From NCBI GenBank assembly GCA_012522795.1, contig JAAYJT010000046.1, forward strand, positions 1 to 43,638: a DNA stretch of 43,638 bases, in the 5' to 3' direction. The DNA is from Bacteroidales bacterium (lineage in GTDB: Bacteria; Bacteroidota; Bacteroidia; Bacteroidales; JAAYJT01). A program made the position numbers and the translations under genes. The notes beneath the pieces are model-generated. The model had not been told where the DNA came from. It made no database searches and was given only the letters and a program-made list of their open reading frames with translations. Positions 25,024 through 34,937 of the stretch are shown in pieces. Position 1 is the stretch's first letter. Every line of letters starts with the position of its first letter.

Positions 25024-28000
25024 TTACGCTCCCCTGCCATGGCATTGTTTATACTTTTTACCACTGCCACATGGACAGGGATCATTTCTGCCAATTTTCT
25101 TCTCAACCCTGATTGGTTGTGTAACCTGTTGTTCACTTGTGCGGTGAGCCTGTGAAAGCATATCGGTACGCCCGGTTTTTAGCTGGCGGTTATCAATTCC
25201 TTTTGGCGTTCTGGCTTCATGAACATTCGAAGCATCCTGCAAGGGTAGTTTACCTTTTATCAAAAATGAAATAATCTCACGGTTGGTCTTTTGAAGCAGG
25301 TTCTTAAACAACTCAAACGACTCGAACTTATAAATAAGTAAGGGATCTTTTTGTTCGTAGGTGGCTGACTGTACACTTTGTTTCAGTTCGTCCATTTCGC
25401 GCAGGTGATCTTTCCACGAATCATCAATAATAGATAAGGTAATCCCTTTCTCAATTGAGGTGATGACTTCGCGGCCTTTATCCTCATAGGCTTTCTGCAA
25501 ATTGGCAACAACCTGCATTGATTTAATACCATCAGTAATGGGGATGGCTATATTTTCATATCTGGTTTCTCTCTCAAAAACCTCTTTTATGATAGGATAG
25601 GTTCTCTCAGCAATAGTTATTGATTTCTCTTTATAGGCTTTTGAAGAAGTTTCAAAAAGCTTCTGCGTGATTGCATGTTGATTTAAACTCTGAAACTCTT
25701 TTTCGGTAACAGGATTATCAAGCAATAATGTTTTGATCAGAGTATCGTTAAAGCCGTGAAAATTGCGATCGTCATAATAATCGGCAACAATTTGTTCACA
25801 CAGATCGTAAGTCATATTTGATATATCAATTGAAAGCCTTTCGCCAAATAAAGCATTACGACGTTTGCCATATATCACTTCGCGCTGGGTATTCATCACA
25901 TCGTCATATTCAAGCAGACGCTTTCGAATACCGAAATTGTTTTCTTCTACCTTTTTTTGGGCTCTCTCAATTGATTTGGTAATCATTGAATGCTGGATCA
26001 TCTCTCCTTCTTTTACTCCCATTCTATCCATAAGGCTGGCTATTCTGTCTGAACCAAACATACGCATCAGGTCATCTTCAAGAGAAACAAAGAATTGCGA
26101 ACTTCCAGGGTCACCCTGACGACCTGCACGTCCGCGCAACTGACGGTCAACACGGCGCGACTCATGTCTCTCAGTTCCTATAATTGCTAATCCTCCAGCT
26201 TCCTTAACACCTGCCCCCAGCTTAATGTCAGTACCTCTACCAGCCATGTTAGTAGCAATTGTTACTGTGCCCGCTTTTCCGGCTTCCAGAACAACTTCTG
26301 CTTCCTTTTGGTGCAATTTGGCGTTCAGAACATTATGTTTAATATTCTTTCGTGAAAGCATACGGCTGAGCAACTCAGATGTTTCAACCGAAGTAGTACC
26401 TACCAGTACAGGTCGTCCGTGATCTATGAGTTCTTCAATCTCATTTATTACTGCATTGAATTTTTCACGTTTGGTCTTGTAAACCAGATCTTCACGGTCA
26501 TCCCTAATAATTGGCTTATTGGTAGGAATTACAACAACATCCAGCTTATAGATATTCCAGAACTCACCTGCCTCGGTTTCAGCTGTACCGGTCATTCCCG
26601 ATAGCTTTTTATACATTCGGAAATAATTCTGTAAGGTAACAGTGGCATAGGTTTGTGTTGCTGCTTCTATCTTAACATTTTCCTTGGCTTCAATTGCCTG
26701 ATGCAAGCCGTCAGAATAACGCCTTCCCTCAAGAATACGTCCGGTTTGCTCATCCACAATCTTCACTTTATTGTCCATCACCACATATTCAATATCGCGT
26801 TCGAAAAGGGTATAAGCCTTAAGTAATTGATTTATAGTATGTAAACGTTCTGATTTTATTGAAAAATCCTGAAGTAATTCGTTTTTCTTTTCAATTTTTT
26901 CTCTTTCGGGCAGATCCAGTTTTTCAATTTCAGCAACGGCAGCACCCATATCAGGGATAATATAAAAATTGGGATCATCGTAGGCTTTAGTAATTAGATC
27001 TATTCCTTTGTCGGTCAACTGAACAGAATTATTTTTTTCCTCAATAATAAAATACAGTTCATCATCAATTATGTGCATGTGTTTTGACTGCTCCTGCATA
27101 TAGAAGTTCTCAGTTTTTTGTAGTAGTGCCTTCATTCCCGGTTCACTCAAGAACTTGATCAGCGGCTTGTTTTTGGGTAATCCATGATGAGCGCGTAAAA
27201 GCAGTTCACCACCTGATTTTTCATTTTCAGAAGTAATATTTGTTCCGTCAAGCATATTTTTTGCGTCAGCCAGGATCTTTGTAACTAACGTTCTTTGAGC
27301 ATTATATAATTTCTGAACTTCAGGTTTGAATCCTTCAAATTCCTGTTTGTCTCCCATAGCCGTAGGACCTGAAATGATCAGCGGGGTTCGGGCATCATCA
27401 ATCAATACGGAGTCAACCTCATCAACGATTGAGAAATTATGAGGACGCTGAACCAGGTCTTCAACACCCCTTGCCATATTATCACGCAAATAATCGAAAC
27501 CAAATTCATTATTTGTGCCATAAGTAATTTCTGCCTGATATGCATTACGGCGGGCAACTGAATTGGGTTCATGTTTGTCAATACAATCAACTCTAAGTCC
27601 GTGAAACTCAAATAACACACCCATCCATTCGGAGTCACGACGTGCCAGATAATCATTCACAGTAACAATATGAACACCCTTACCCGGAAGTGCATTCAGA
27701 TATACAGGCAAAGTAGCAACAAGGGTCTTACCTTCACCAGTAGCCATTTCAGCAATTTTACCCTGATGTAGTACCATTCCGCCAATGAGCTGAACATCGT
27801 AATGCACCATATCCCATGTAATTTTATTTCCGCCGGCTACCCAACTGTTATGATAATATGCCTTATCGCCCTTTATTTCAACATTGGCAAGGGAAGCAGC
27901 AAGATGACGGTCGAAATCATTAGCAGTAACTTCAACCTGAGCATTTTCCTTGAATCTTCTCGCAGTTTCTTTAACAACAGCAAAAGCTTCAGGAAGTATC

Positions 28001-28317
28001 TTGTTGAGCATTTCCTGAGTTTTATCATAACTGGTTTTTTCAAGTTCGTCAAGCTCTTTATAGATTCTTTCTTTTTCTGAAATTTCCATTTCGTACTCTT
28101 CATCGAGCCGCTTACGCAGAGAAGCAATACGATTTTCTTCATCTGAAATATAATCTGCAATATTTTTTCTAAACTCAGTGGTTTTAGCTCTTAACTCATC
28201 ATTACTGAGTTTTTTAATAACCTCATATGCAGCTTTGATATCAGAAAGTACGGGAAGCAACGATTTTACATCGCGCTGCGATTTTGTTTTGAAAAACTTT
28301 TTTAAAAAAGAAGCCAT
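25024..28317 (-). CDS. secA: Preprotein translocase ATPase SecA
   Basis: This 1097-residue motor drives unfolded preproteins through SecYEG. Walker A lies at about residues 191-199 ([14 protein letters not shown]). The DEAD-like box is [20 protein letters not shown]. The second nucleotide-binding fold shows [16 protein letters not shown] and the arginine-finger region [18 protein letters not shown]. The C terminus ends in the zinc-binding tail [18 protein letters not shown], which contacts SecB. It is longer than E. coli SecA (about 900) because of insertions in the N-terminal and preprotein-binding regions, common in Bacteroidota. Export by SecA is upstream of all the T9SS cargo in this window. 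Confidence 0.97.
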   Translation of the reverse strand: MASFLKKFFKTKSQRDVKSLLPVLSDIKAAYEVIKKLSNDELRAKTTEFRKNIADYISDEENRIASLRKRLDEEYEMEISEKERIYKELDELEKTSYDKTQEMLNKILPEAFAVVKETARRFKENAQVEVTANDFDRHLAASLANVEIKGDKAYYHNSWVAGGNKITWDMVHYDVQLIGGMVLHQGKIAEMATGEGKTLVATLPVYLNALPGKGVHIVTVNDYLARRDSEWMGVLFEFHGLRVDCIDKHEPNSVARRNAYQAEITYGTNNEFGFDYLRDNMARGVEDLVQRPHNFSIVDEVDSVLIDDARTPLIISGPTAMGDKQEFEGFKPEVQKLYNAQRTLVTKILADAKNMLDGTNITSENEKSGGELLLRAHHGLPKNKPLIKFLSEPGMKALLQKTENFYMQEQSKHMHIIDDELYFIIEEKNNSVQLTDKGIDLITKAYDDPNFYIIPDMGAAVAEIEKLDLPEREKIEKKNELLQDFSIKSERLHTINQLLKAYTLFERDIEYVVMDNKVKIVDEQTGRILEGRRYSDGLHQAIEAKENVKIEAATQTYATVTLQNYFRMYKKLSGMTGTAETEAGEFWNIYKLDVVVIPTNKPIIRDDREDLVYKTKREKFNAVINEIEELIDHGRPVLVGTTSVETSELLSRMLSRKNIKHNVLNAKLHQKEAEVVLEAGKAGTVTIATNMAGRGTDIKLGAGVKEAGGLAIIGTERHESRRVDRQLRGRAGRQGDPGSSQFFVSLEDDLMRMFGSDRIASLMDRMGVKEGEMIQHSMITKSIERAQKKVEENNFGIRKRLLEYDDVMNTQREVIYGKRRNALFGERLSIDISNMTYDLCEQIVADYYDDRNFHGFNDTLIKTLLLDNPVTEKEFQSLNQHAITQKLFETSSKAYKEKSITIAERTYPIIKEVFERETRYENIAIPITDGIKSMQVVANLQKAYEDKGREVITSIEKGITLSIIDDSWKDHLREMDELKQSVQSATYEQKDPLLIYKFESFELFKNLLQKTNREIISFLIKGKLPLQDASNVHEARTPKGIDNRQLKTGRTDMLSQAHRTSEQQVTQPIRVEKKIGRNDPCPCGSGKKYKQCHGRGA

Positions 28318-28417
28318 GTTTATAAAATTTTTAGATGCCCCACCCCGGTATAATCAGGATAAAAAACGTACCATAATCTGTTCATACGATATAATCATGA
28401 CAAAAAGTCAGATATTG

Positions 28418-28425
28418 CAAAATTA
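28418..28425 (-). promoter_or_regulatory. -7 box for secA (TAATTTTGC on minus strand)
   Basis: A perfect TAnnTTTGC match lies about 100 nt upstream of the secA ATG, immediately after the terminator of the preceding DUF2795 gene. Confidence 0.45.
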
Positions 28426-28435
28426 CAGAAAAGAT

Positions 28436-28459
28436 TGAAGCCGCTTTCAGGCGGCTTCA
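28436..28459 (-). terminator. Intrinsic terminator of the DUF2795 gene
   Basis: GAAGCCGC (28437-28444) pairs with GCGGCTTC (28451-28458) around a 6-nt loop, 8 bp downstream of the DUF2795 stop. On the minus strand it is followed by AATCTTTTCTG, a weak T-tract. Confidence 0.75.
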
Positions 28460-28466
28460 TATAAGA

Positions 28467-28688
28467 TTAGTATTCATCTTCGTGGAAGAAAAAATCTTCC
28501 TTGGTTGGGTAATCAGGCCAGATGTCCTCGATGCTCTCATAAATTTCACCCTCATCCTCTATTTCATTAAGATTTTCGATGACTTCCGGTGGAGCACCCG
28601 ATCTGATCGCATAATCAATCAGTTCATCCTTGGTTGCAGGCCAGGGAGCATCTTCGAGTTTTGAAGCCAATTCTAATGTCCAATACAT
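28467..28688 (-). CDS. DUF2795 family small acidic protein
   Basis: This 73-residue acidic protein matches the DUF2795 pattern seen in Bacteroidota: MYWTLELASKLEDAPWPATK, then DELIDYAIRSGAPPEVIENL, and a very acidic tail (IEDIWPDYPTKEDFFFHEDEY cut here to its end FFFHEDEY). There is no signal peptide, membrane segment or known catalytic motif. Function is unknown. It has its own promoter (28714-28721) and terminator and lies upstream of secA on the same strand. The monocistronic structure suggests independent, perhaps high, expression. Confidence 0.85.
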   Translation of the reverse strand: MYWTLELASKLEDAPWPATKDELIDYAIRSGAPPEVIENLNEIEDEGEIYESIEDIWPDYPTKEDFFFHEDEY

Positions 28689-28713
28689 TTATGAAAGTTT
28701 TTTTAATTTTTTG

Positions 28714-28721
28714 CAAAAGTA
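28714..28721 (-). promoter_or_regulatory. -7 box for the DUF2795 gene (TACTTTTGC on minus strand)
   Basis: A perfect TAnnTTTGC match lies 25 nt upstream of the start codon at 28688. Confidence 0.5.
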
Positions 28722-28791
28722 GTTTTTTTAACAATTAAATCAAGGGTTTTGTTTGATTTATGATAATCTCATGATTATCAGCTATATAAGT

Positions 28792-29355
28792 CTATATTCT
28801 GGCTTTCCAGAGAATCTCTTTGCCATTATTATCATAAATAAATTTTCGTGAAAGAACAAATAAATAATCAGAAAGCCGGTTTAGATAGCGTATAACGACA
28901 GGATCAACAGGATGTTGTATGTTTAATTTAATTGTTAAACGCTCGGCACGGCGGCATACACAGCGGGCTATATGTGCCATTGATGATAAACGATGTCCGC
29001 CCGGAAGTATGAATGAGCTTAACTCAGGAAGAGTTTCATTCATTTTATCAATTTCCTTTTCAAGCATTTTAACATCATCCTCAGTAAGTTTTGGCAATTC
29101 TCTTTTTGGAGGATTATCCGGATCGCTTGCTAAAAGTGATTCAGCAGTAAAGATCCTGTCCTGGATTTCCAGCAATAAGGCTTTTATATATTCATCGGCT
29201 GTTTCATCATTTATCAATCCAATAAAAGAATTCAACTCATCAAGGGTGCCATAGGCTTCAATGCGATCATGAAACTTAGGCACACGTGTTCCGCCCAATA
29301 ATGATGTTTCACCTTTATCTCCGGTTTTAGTGTAAACTTTCCATTGTTGTTCCAT
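28792..29355 (-). CDS. PduO-type cob(I)alamin adenosyltransferase
   Basis: This 187-residue enzyme transfers adenosine from ATP to cob(I)alamin to make adenosylcobalamin. The ATP-binding N terminus YTKTGDKGETSLLGGTRVPK is diagnostic. It is followed by DRIEAYGTLDELNSFIG and the helical motif ARCVCRRAERLTI, and near the C terminus RYLNRLSDYLFVLSRK. I use the ATG at 29355. A TTG three codons upstream (29364) falls inside a -7 box and is unlikely. No B12 enzyme lies nearby, so the consumer (for example methylmalonyl-CoA mutase or ribonucleotide reductase) is unknown. Confidence 0.93.
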   Translation of the reverse strand: MEQQWKVYTKTGDKGETSLLGGTRVPKFHDRIEAYGTLDELNSFIGLINDETADEYIKALLLEIQDRIFTAESLLASDPDNPPKRELPKLTEDDVKMLEKEIDKMNETLPELSSFILPGGHRLSSMAHIARCVCRRAERLTIKLNIQHPVDPVVIRYLNRLSDYLFVLSRKFIYDNNGKEILWKARI

Positions 29356-29361
29356 ATTTTC

Positions 29362-29369
29362 CAAATATA
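29362..29369 (-). promoter_or_regulatory. -7 box (TATATTTG) 6 nt upstream of the adenosyltransferase ATG
   Basis: On the minus strand the order is TATATTTG, GAAAAT, ATG (29355). This spacing predicts a transcript with no or almost no leader. Confidence 0.4.
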
Positions 29370-29476
29370 GTTTTAATAAAAAAACGATCTATACCGGAAC
29401 TTTGTTCAGATTTCTGTTGTGAAGCTCAGAATACAAAATCCCGGAAGAAAATCCTACGGATATAAAAAAATACGCT

Positions 29477-30184
29477 TTATTCAGGTATCGGTACATCCTG
29501 ATTTATCTCGTCAGATGCAATCTGCCCGTCAATAAGTCTTATGATGCGACGAGCATGACGCCCAATATCCTCTTCGTGGGTAACCACTATGATGGTATTT
29601 CCTGCACGATGAATATCCCTGATGAGATTCATGATCTCAATAGTAGTTTTAGAATCGAGATTACCTGTTGGTTCATCGGCAAGTATAAGTGAGGGATTAT
29701 TAACAAGGGCGCGGGCAATTGCCACACGCTGACGTTGTCCGCCCGATAATTCATTGGGTTTATGATGAGTACGATCGCTTAGCCCAACAGAACTCATAAC
29801 CTGATTAGCTCTTTCAATCCGCTGTGCTTTACTGATACCGGCATAGATCTGCGGAAGAATAACATTCTCAAGGGCTGTGGAACGTGGCAGTAAATTAAAG
29901 GTTTGAAATACGAAACCTATTTCCTTGTTTCTGATCTCGGCAAGGTGATTATCATCAAGTTTGCTGACATCTTTTCCGTTCAGAAAATACTGACCGGAAG
30001 TAGGGGTGTCAAGGCAACCCAAAATATTCATCAGAGTAGATTTACCCGAACCGGAAGGTCCCATCAGAGCAACAAATTCATTTCTTTTGATTGTCAAATC
30101 AATCCCGCGTAATGCTCTAACAGTTTCTGTTCCAACATGATAGTTCCTGACAATGCTCTTAAGCTGGATGATTTCCTGATTCAT
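29477..30184 (-). CDS. ABC transporter ATP-binding protein (MacB/LolD-type)
   Basis: This 235-residue ATPase has Walker [10 protein letters not shown] at 42-50 and the family-typical [22 protein letters not shown]-loop ([10 protein letters not shown]), the signature [15 protein letters not shown], Walker [13 protein letters not shown] and the H-loop histidine in [11 protein letters not shown] follow. The sequence resembles the MacB, LolD and FtsE group, which drive mechanotransmission across the envelope for lipoprotein or peptide export. No permease gene is adjacent on either side, so the membrane partner is encoded elsewhere. It has its own -7 box 23 nt upstream. Confidence 0.93.
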   Translation of the reverse strand: MNQEIIQLKSIVRNYHVGTETVRALRGIDLTIKRNEFVALMGPSGSGKSTLMNILGCLDTPTSGQYFLNGKDVSKLDDNHLAEIRNKEIGFVFQTFNLLPRSTALENVILPQIYAGISKAQRIERANQVMSSVGLSDRTHHKPNELSGGQRQRVAIARALVNNPSLILADEPTGNLDSKTTIEIMNLIRDIHRAGNTIIVVTHEEDIGRHARRIIRLIDGQIASDEINQDVPIPE

Positions 30185-30206
30185 GGTTTTTAAATTATTT
30201 GAATTG

Positions 30207-30214
30207 CAAAAATA
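30207..30214 (-). promoter_or_regulatory. -7 box for the ABC ATPase gene (TATTTTTGC on minus strand)
   Basis: A perfect TAnnTTTGC match lies 22 nt upstream of the ATG at 30184. Confidence 0.45.
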
Positions 30215-30369
30215 AGAAAGTTTGAGGTTTGAAATTTTTCTTAAATCTTTTCTGCTATTACCGATGTTCGCTATAAATTAAACAAACGCTAGTACACTAC
30301 TGATTATAAATCACTTAAGCCAATAATATATTTAGCTGATTTGAATAATTTATTTTCAGGTGAACAATT

Positions 30370-31164
30370 TCAAAAAGCTCTCAGCACAAAATCCTCTTTG
30401 CTCAATTCTTTTCTGAAAAACACAATTCCTATCCTGAAAAGATCTATGCTTACACTTACACTCTGATGCTTTTTTATTTTCTTCCATGCCCGTGTCATAC
30501 CCCGCGACCAGTAAATATCATCAAATACCATAATAGTGTTGTTATGGACCTTTTTCAGGCAGGTTTCAAAATACTCAAAGGTAGATTTTTCGCGATGATC
30601 GCCGTCAATAAAAGCAAAATCAAGGCGGGGTATGGTTTTAATTGTATTGCTCAGAACATACCGAAAATTGCCTGTTACAGACTCAATATTATTAATGCCA
30701 ACTGCCCCAAAATTTCTTTTAGCAAGTTCAGCAGTGTTCTCACAACCTTCAACTGTAGTTACCTTAGCTTCAGGATTTGCAAGAGCCAGATACATAGTGC
30801 TGATACCCAACGAAGTTCCAAGCTCCAGAATATTTTCTGTCTGATAATAACGTACCAGCCTGAACAGCAAACGTCCCATTTTTTTGCTTATTCCGGATGA
30901 AGCAGCAATATCACTGATTTTCCGAAAACGTTTTTTAAAAGGTTCATTACCTGAGTCTGCTCCAAAATCGATTATTTCAATGGTTTTTTCTGACCTTTTA
31001 CATTGTCGCACAACCTCATCAATCTGCTTGTATTCTTCATAAGTGCTTTTATCATTAAGAATCTGAGTAACAAAATCATACATAAATGGAGAGTGAATAC
31101 CATATCTGGTTTTTGCTTTCAGCAAATATGATATATAACTCCCGGCAATACCTGAATTTAACAT
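30370..31164 (-). CDS. Class I SAM-dependent (O-)methyltransferase
   Basis: This 264-residue protein carries a Rossmann methyltransferase fold from about residue 85. Motif I is NILELGTSLGISTMYLA. The acidic residue after strand 2 lies in VTTVEGCENTAELAKRNF, and the post-II motif is LDFAFIDGDHREKSTFEYFE. This last resembles O-methyltransferase family 3 and its metal-binding Asp. The N-terminal ~80 residues, containing RYGIHSPFMYDFV, are a helical cap common to Bacteroidota homologues. The substrate cannot be told. It starts 58 nt after the ComM/YifB stop on the same strand and may be in the same operon. Confidence 0.82.
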   Translation of the reverse strand: MLNSGIAGSYISYLLKAKTRYGIHSPFMYDFVTQILNDKSTYEEYKQIDEVVRQCKRSEKTIEIIDFGADSGNEPFKKRFRKISDIAASSGISKKMGRLLFRLVRYYQTENILELGTSLGISTMYLALANPEAKVTTVEGCENTAELAKRNFGAVGINNIESVTGNFRYVLSNTIKTIPRLDFAFIDGDHREKSTFEYFETCLKKVHNNTIMVFDDIYWSRGMTRAWKKIKKHQSVSVSIDLFRIGIVFFRKELSKEDFVLRAF

Positions 31165-31222
31165 CAGATCAGTTATTTGTGTTATGGTTCGAAATTAAAC
31201 TGATATTCAAAACAAAATATTA

Positions 31223-32761
31223 TCAACCGCCCCATGTTTCCCTGTCAAGGCTACGATAATGTATTGCTTCTGCCAGATGTTCTGGTCGTATTTCTGAACT
31301 GTCGTCAAGATCTGCAATGGTTCGGGATACCTTCAAAATACGATCGTAAGCCCTTGCTGAAAGGCTGAGTTTTTCCATGGCTGTTTTCAGTAAAGCCATA
31401 CCTGAACTATCTATTACACAAATGGTTCTTAACTGCTTACTGCTCATCTGAGCATTGCAGAATATATTTTTTTGATCGTCAAAGCGCTGTTCCTGAATAT
31501 ATCTTGCTTTTTCAACCCTTTCGCGAATTATAGAACTTGGTGTTGAAGAACGGATTTCAGTTAATTCCCTAAAAGGTACCGGAACTACTTCCACATGAAT
31601 ATCAATCCTGTCAAGCAAAGGTCCGCTAATCTTATTCAGATATTTTTGAACTGTTCCAGGCGGACAAACACAATCGCGTTCGGGATGATTATAAAAACCG
31701 CAGGGACATGGGTTCATAGCGGCTATCAGCATAAAGCTGCTGGGGTATTCAACTGTGAACCTTGCACGTGAAATAGTGATTACTCGATCTTCCAAAGGCT
31801 GTCTGAGCACTTCAAGGACAGTACGCTTAAATTCGGGCAACTCATCCAAAAACAATACCCCGTTATGAGCCAGCGATATTTCGCCCGGCTGAGGATTTGA
31901 ACCTCCACCAACCAGAGCCACATCACTAATAGTATGATGGGGAGCACGGAAAGGTCTGACAGAAACCAATGAGTCTTCCTTGCTCATTTTTCCTGCAACA
32001 GAATGTATTTTTGTAGTTTCAAGAGCTTCATGCAGATTTAACGGAGGAAGTATTGATGGCAGTCTTTTTGCCAGCATGGTTTTTCCTGAGCCCGGCGGAC
32101 CAATAAGTATAACGTTATGCCCACCTGCAGCAGCTATTTCAAGCGCTCGCTTTATGTTTTCCTGACCTTTCACTTCAGCAAAATCATGCTCATAATGATT
32201 AAGTTGAGAATAAAACTCTTCACGGGTATTAACCATCACCTGTTCGAGTCCTGCCTTACCATCAAAAAAATCGATAACCTGCCTGATATTTTCAGCACCA
32301 TAAACTTCAAGGTCGCTCACTATAGCAGCTTCACGTGCGTTTTGCACAGGTAGCACAAAGCCTTTGAAGCCCTGTTTACGTGCTTCAATTGCTATAGGTA
32401 AAGCTCCTTTAATTGGCTGAAGACCACCATCCAGCGAAAGTTCACCCATGATGATAAATTCGTTAAGACGCTCTCCTCGTATTTGTTCAGAAGCTGCCAA
32501 TATGCCAATCGCCAGTGTAAGATCGTAAGCTGAGCCTTCTTTTCGAATATCGGCAGGTGCCAAATTAATGGTGATTTTCTTTCCCGGAATTTTATAATTA
32601 TTATTCTTCAACGCAGCTTCAATACGATGGTGGCTTTCTTTTACGGCACTATCGGGCAACCCAACCATCATAAACTGAACGCCTATGTCTATGTTGACTT
32701 CTACTGTGATAACTACGGCATTAATACCGTAAATTGCACTACCATAGGTTTTTACAAGCAT
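31223..32761 (-). CDS. comM: YifB/ComM family Mg-chelatase-like AAA ATPase
   Basis: This 512-residue protein has the three expected parts. An N-terminal Lon-protease-like ChlI domain covers about 1-165 (KTYGSAIYGINAVVITVEV). The AAA+ Mg-chelatase module has Walker A GPPGSGKT at 221-228, Walker B VLFLDELPEF and the signature MNPCPCGFYNHPERDCVCPP. The C-terminal Mg_chelatase_C domain contains SARAYDRILKVSRTIADL. In naturally transformable bacteria ComM is a hexameric helicase that extends branch migration during integration of transforming DNA. Its role in Bacteroidota is not established. It may form an operon with the downstream methyltransferase. Confidence 0.93.
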   Translation of the reverse strand: MLVKTYGSAIYGINAVVITVEVNIDIGVQFMMVGLPDSAVKESHHRIEAALKNNNYKIPGKKITINLAPADIRKEGSAYDLTLAIGILAASEQIRGERLNEFIIMGELSLDGGLQPIKGALPIAIEARKQGFKGFVLPVQNAREAAIVSDLEVYGAENIRQVIDFFDGKAGLEQVMVNTREEFYSQLNHYEHDFAEVKGQENIKRALEIAAAGGHNVILIGPPGSGKTMLAKRLPSILPPLNLHEALETTKIHSVAGKMSKEDSLVSVRPFRAPHHTISDVALVGGGSNPQPGEISLAHNGVLFLDELPEFKRTVLEVLRQPLEDRVITISRARFTVEYPSSFMLIAAMNPCPCGFYNHPERDCVCPPGTVQKYLNKISGPLLDRIDIHVEVVPVPFRELTEIRSSTPSSIIRERVEKARYIQEQRFDDQKNIFCNAQMSSKQLRTICVIDSSGMALLKTAMEKLSLSARAYDRILKVSRTIADLDDSSEIRPEHLAEAIHYRSLDRETWGG

Positions 32762-32903
32762 ATTACATTTTTAATTTTAGTAAAATGAATGGCTTTTTAA
32801 AATTTTCAATAAAAGTATGAAAAATTTCATTAGGAATACAGTCAGACATTTACAATCATTAAAACACATGTAGCTTAATATTTCCAACTTCAGCGAAAAA
32901 CCC

Positions 32904-32911
32904 TAATTTTG
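32904..32911 (+). promoter_or_regulatory. -7 box (TAATTTTG) 4 nt upstream of the ABC-F start codon
   Basis: The order is TAATTTTG, TGCC, ATG (32916). A TTTC at 32881 is 19 nt upstream, close to the expected -33 position. Transcription would start at or inside the start codon, implying a leaderless mRNA. Confidence 0.5.
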
Positions 32912-32915
32912 TGCC

Positions 32916-34859
32916 ATGTATTCTGTTAGTAATTTATCAGTTCATTTTACTGGCAATTATGTTTTCGACGACGTTTCATTTCTTATAAACGAAAGGGATC
33001 GTATAGGATTAGTAGGCAGGAACGGAGCCGGAAAAACAACTCTTATGCGTATTATTGTTAAAGAGATGGAGCCGGAAAAAGGAATTGTTGTTATACCAAA
33101 CGGAAAAACAACAGGCTATTTGCCACAGGAACTTGAAACAAACAGTCAGGTATCGGTTTTTGCCGAAGCTTTAACTGCTTTTAATGAAGCCTTACAACTT
33201 GAAGCTACCATACAACAGATCACTGAAGAAATTTCTTCTCGCACCGATTATGAAACACAAGCCTATATTACTTTGCTCAACAGGCTTAATGATGCCAACG
33301 AACGTTTTCATTTTATTGGTGGGCAAACCCGTGAAGCTGATAGTGAAAAAGTACTTCTTGGACTTGGCTTTAAAAAAGAAGATTTCGACCGTTCATTGAA
33401 GGAATTTAGCAGAGGCTGGCAAATGCGTGTGGAGCTTGCAAAAATATTACTTCAAAAACCTGATTTATTACTGCTCGATGAGCCTACCAACCATCTTGAT
33501 ATAGAATCAATACAATGGCTTGAAGAATTTCTGAAAGATTATCCCGGTGCTGTTATTCTTGTTTCTCACGACCGTGCTTTTCTTGATGCTGTTACAAACC
33601 GCACTATTGAAATCTCGCTTGGAAAAATTTACGACTTTACAGCCAGTTATTCGGATTATGTTGAAATGCGGGAACAACAACGTGAGCTGCAATTGGCTGC
33701 CATGACAAATCAGCAGCGCGAAATAGCACAGATTGAAAGGTTTATTGAAAGATTCAGATATAAAAGTACTAAAGCAAGACAGGTACAATCTCGGATAAAG
33801 ATGCTTGAAAAACTTGAGCTTGTTGAAATAGAACAAACTGATAGTTCGGCCATCAGATTACGTTTTCCGCCTGCTCCCCGTTCAGGAAAAGTAGTAGTTG
33901 AAGCTATTGATCTGAGCAAAGCATACGGAAATAAACAGGTTTTGAAAAATCTGAATTTTGCCGTCCTTCGTAATGATTTTGTTGCTTTTGTAGGGCGTAA
34001 TGGTGAAGGTAAAACTACACTTTCAAAAATAATTGCCGGAGTACTTGATCATACTGGTTCACTGAATATTGGATATAATACTCATATTGGTTATTACGCT
34101 CAGAACCAGACAGAACTGCTTGATGGCGATAAAACTGTATTTCAGACCATTGACGATGTGGCTGTTGGCGATATGCGCCCCAAAGTCAGGGAGTTACTGG
34201 GTAGTTTCCTGTTCGGGACTGACGATATTGATAAAAAGGTAAAAGTACTTTCGGGCGGCGAAAAGGCCAGGCTGGCTCTAGCCCGCTTGCTGCTAAAGCC
34301 TGTTAATCTGCTCATTCTTGACGAGCCTACGAATCATCTGGATATGATCTCAAAGGACATACTAAAAACGGCTCTTATGCAATATACCGGCACACTGATC
34401 ATTGTTTCGCACGACAGGGATTTTTTACAAGGACTTACAAACAAAGTGTTTGAGTTTAAAAATAATAATATCCGGGAATATCTTGGTGATGTATATGATT
34501 TTCTTCAAACACGTAAAATAGAATCACTGAGATCATTGGAACAATCGCAAACAAGTCGGGTTCAGGCTTCGAAAAGCCAGATTTCAGAATCAAAACAGCA
34601 ATGGGAAGAAAGAAAAAACAAGGAAAAGGTACTTCGTAAATTACGAAACCAGATTGAAAAACTGGAAGACGAAATTGCTGTAATGGAAGCTGAACTTGCT
34701 AAAATGGATGAAATGCTTGCCGATCCGCTTCGCTATAAAGAAATACTGAACAATGCCGAAACCTATCAGCAATACAATGAAATTAAAACAGGTATTGAAA
34801 AACAAATGAGTCGCTGGGAAGAGCTCCATAATGAATATGAAAAAGAAGCTGCCGAATAG
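32916..34859 (+). CDS. ABC-F family ATPase (ribosome-associated type)
   Basis: This 647-residue soluble protein has two ABC domains and no membrane segment. Walker A motifs are GRNGAGKTTLM (34-44) and GRNGEGKTTLSK (about 365). Walker B motifs are LLLLDEPTNHLD and LLILDEPTNHLD. The interdomain linker is the helical P-site interaction region with RYKSTKARQVQSRIKMLEK. The C-terminal ~110 residues form a coiled coil, as in Uup-like members. The first signature reads FSRGW with Arg166 in place of the second usual glycine, while the second is canonical LSGGEKARLA. Family members act on the ribosomal E site in translation or antibiotic protection. Nothing here shows which role applies. Confidence 0.92.
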   Translation: MYSVSNLSVHFTGNYVFDDVSFLINERDRIGLVGRNGAGKTTLMRIIVKEMEPEKGIVVIPNGKTTGYLPQELETNSQVSVFAEALTAFNEALQLEATIQQITEEISSRTDYETQAYITLLNRLNDANERFHFIGGQTREADSEKVLLGLGFKKEDFDRSLKEFSRGWQMRVELAKILLQKPDLLLLDEPTNHLDIESIQWLEEFLKDYPGAVILVSHDRAFLDAVTNRTIEISLGKIYDFTASYSDYVEMREQQRELQLAAMTNQQREIAQIERFIERFRYKSTKARQVQSRIKMLEKLELVEIEQTDSSAIRLRFPPAPRSGKVVVEAIDLSKAYGNKQVLKNLNFAVLRNDFVAFVGRNGEGKTTLSKIIAGVLDHTGSLNIGYNTHIGYYAQNQTELLDGDKTVFQTIDDVAVGDMRPKVRELLGSFLFGTDDIDKKVKVLSGGEKARLALARLLLKPVNLLILDEPTNHLDMISKDILKTALMQYTGTLIIVSHDRDFLQGLTNKVFEFKNNNIREYLGDVYDFLQTRKIESLRSLEQSQTSRVQASKSQISESKQQWEERKNKEKVLRKLRNQIEKLEDEIAVMEAELAKMDEMLADPLRYKEILNNAETYQQYNEIKTGIEKQMSRWEELHNEYEKEAAE

Positions 34860-34937
34860 AAGCTACGTTAGTTTCTAAAGTAAGCACATTTAATTCTTAG
34901 GAATCTTTCACTCTGGTCATGTATGCCGCTTTACACA

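Noticed and set aside
30466-30900. 144-residue plus-strand frame opposite the methyltransferase
   Set aside because: It is an antisense shadow. The methyltransferase motifs on the minus strand are clear.
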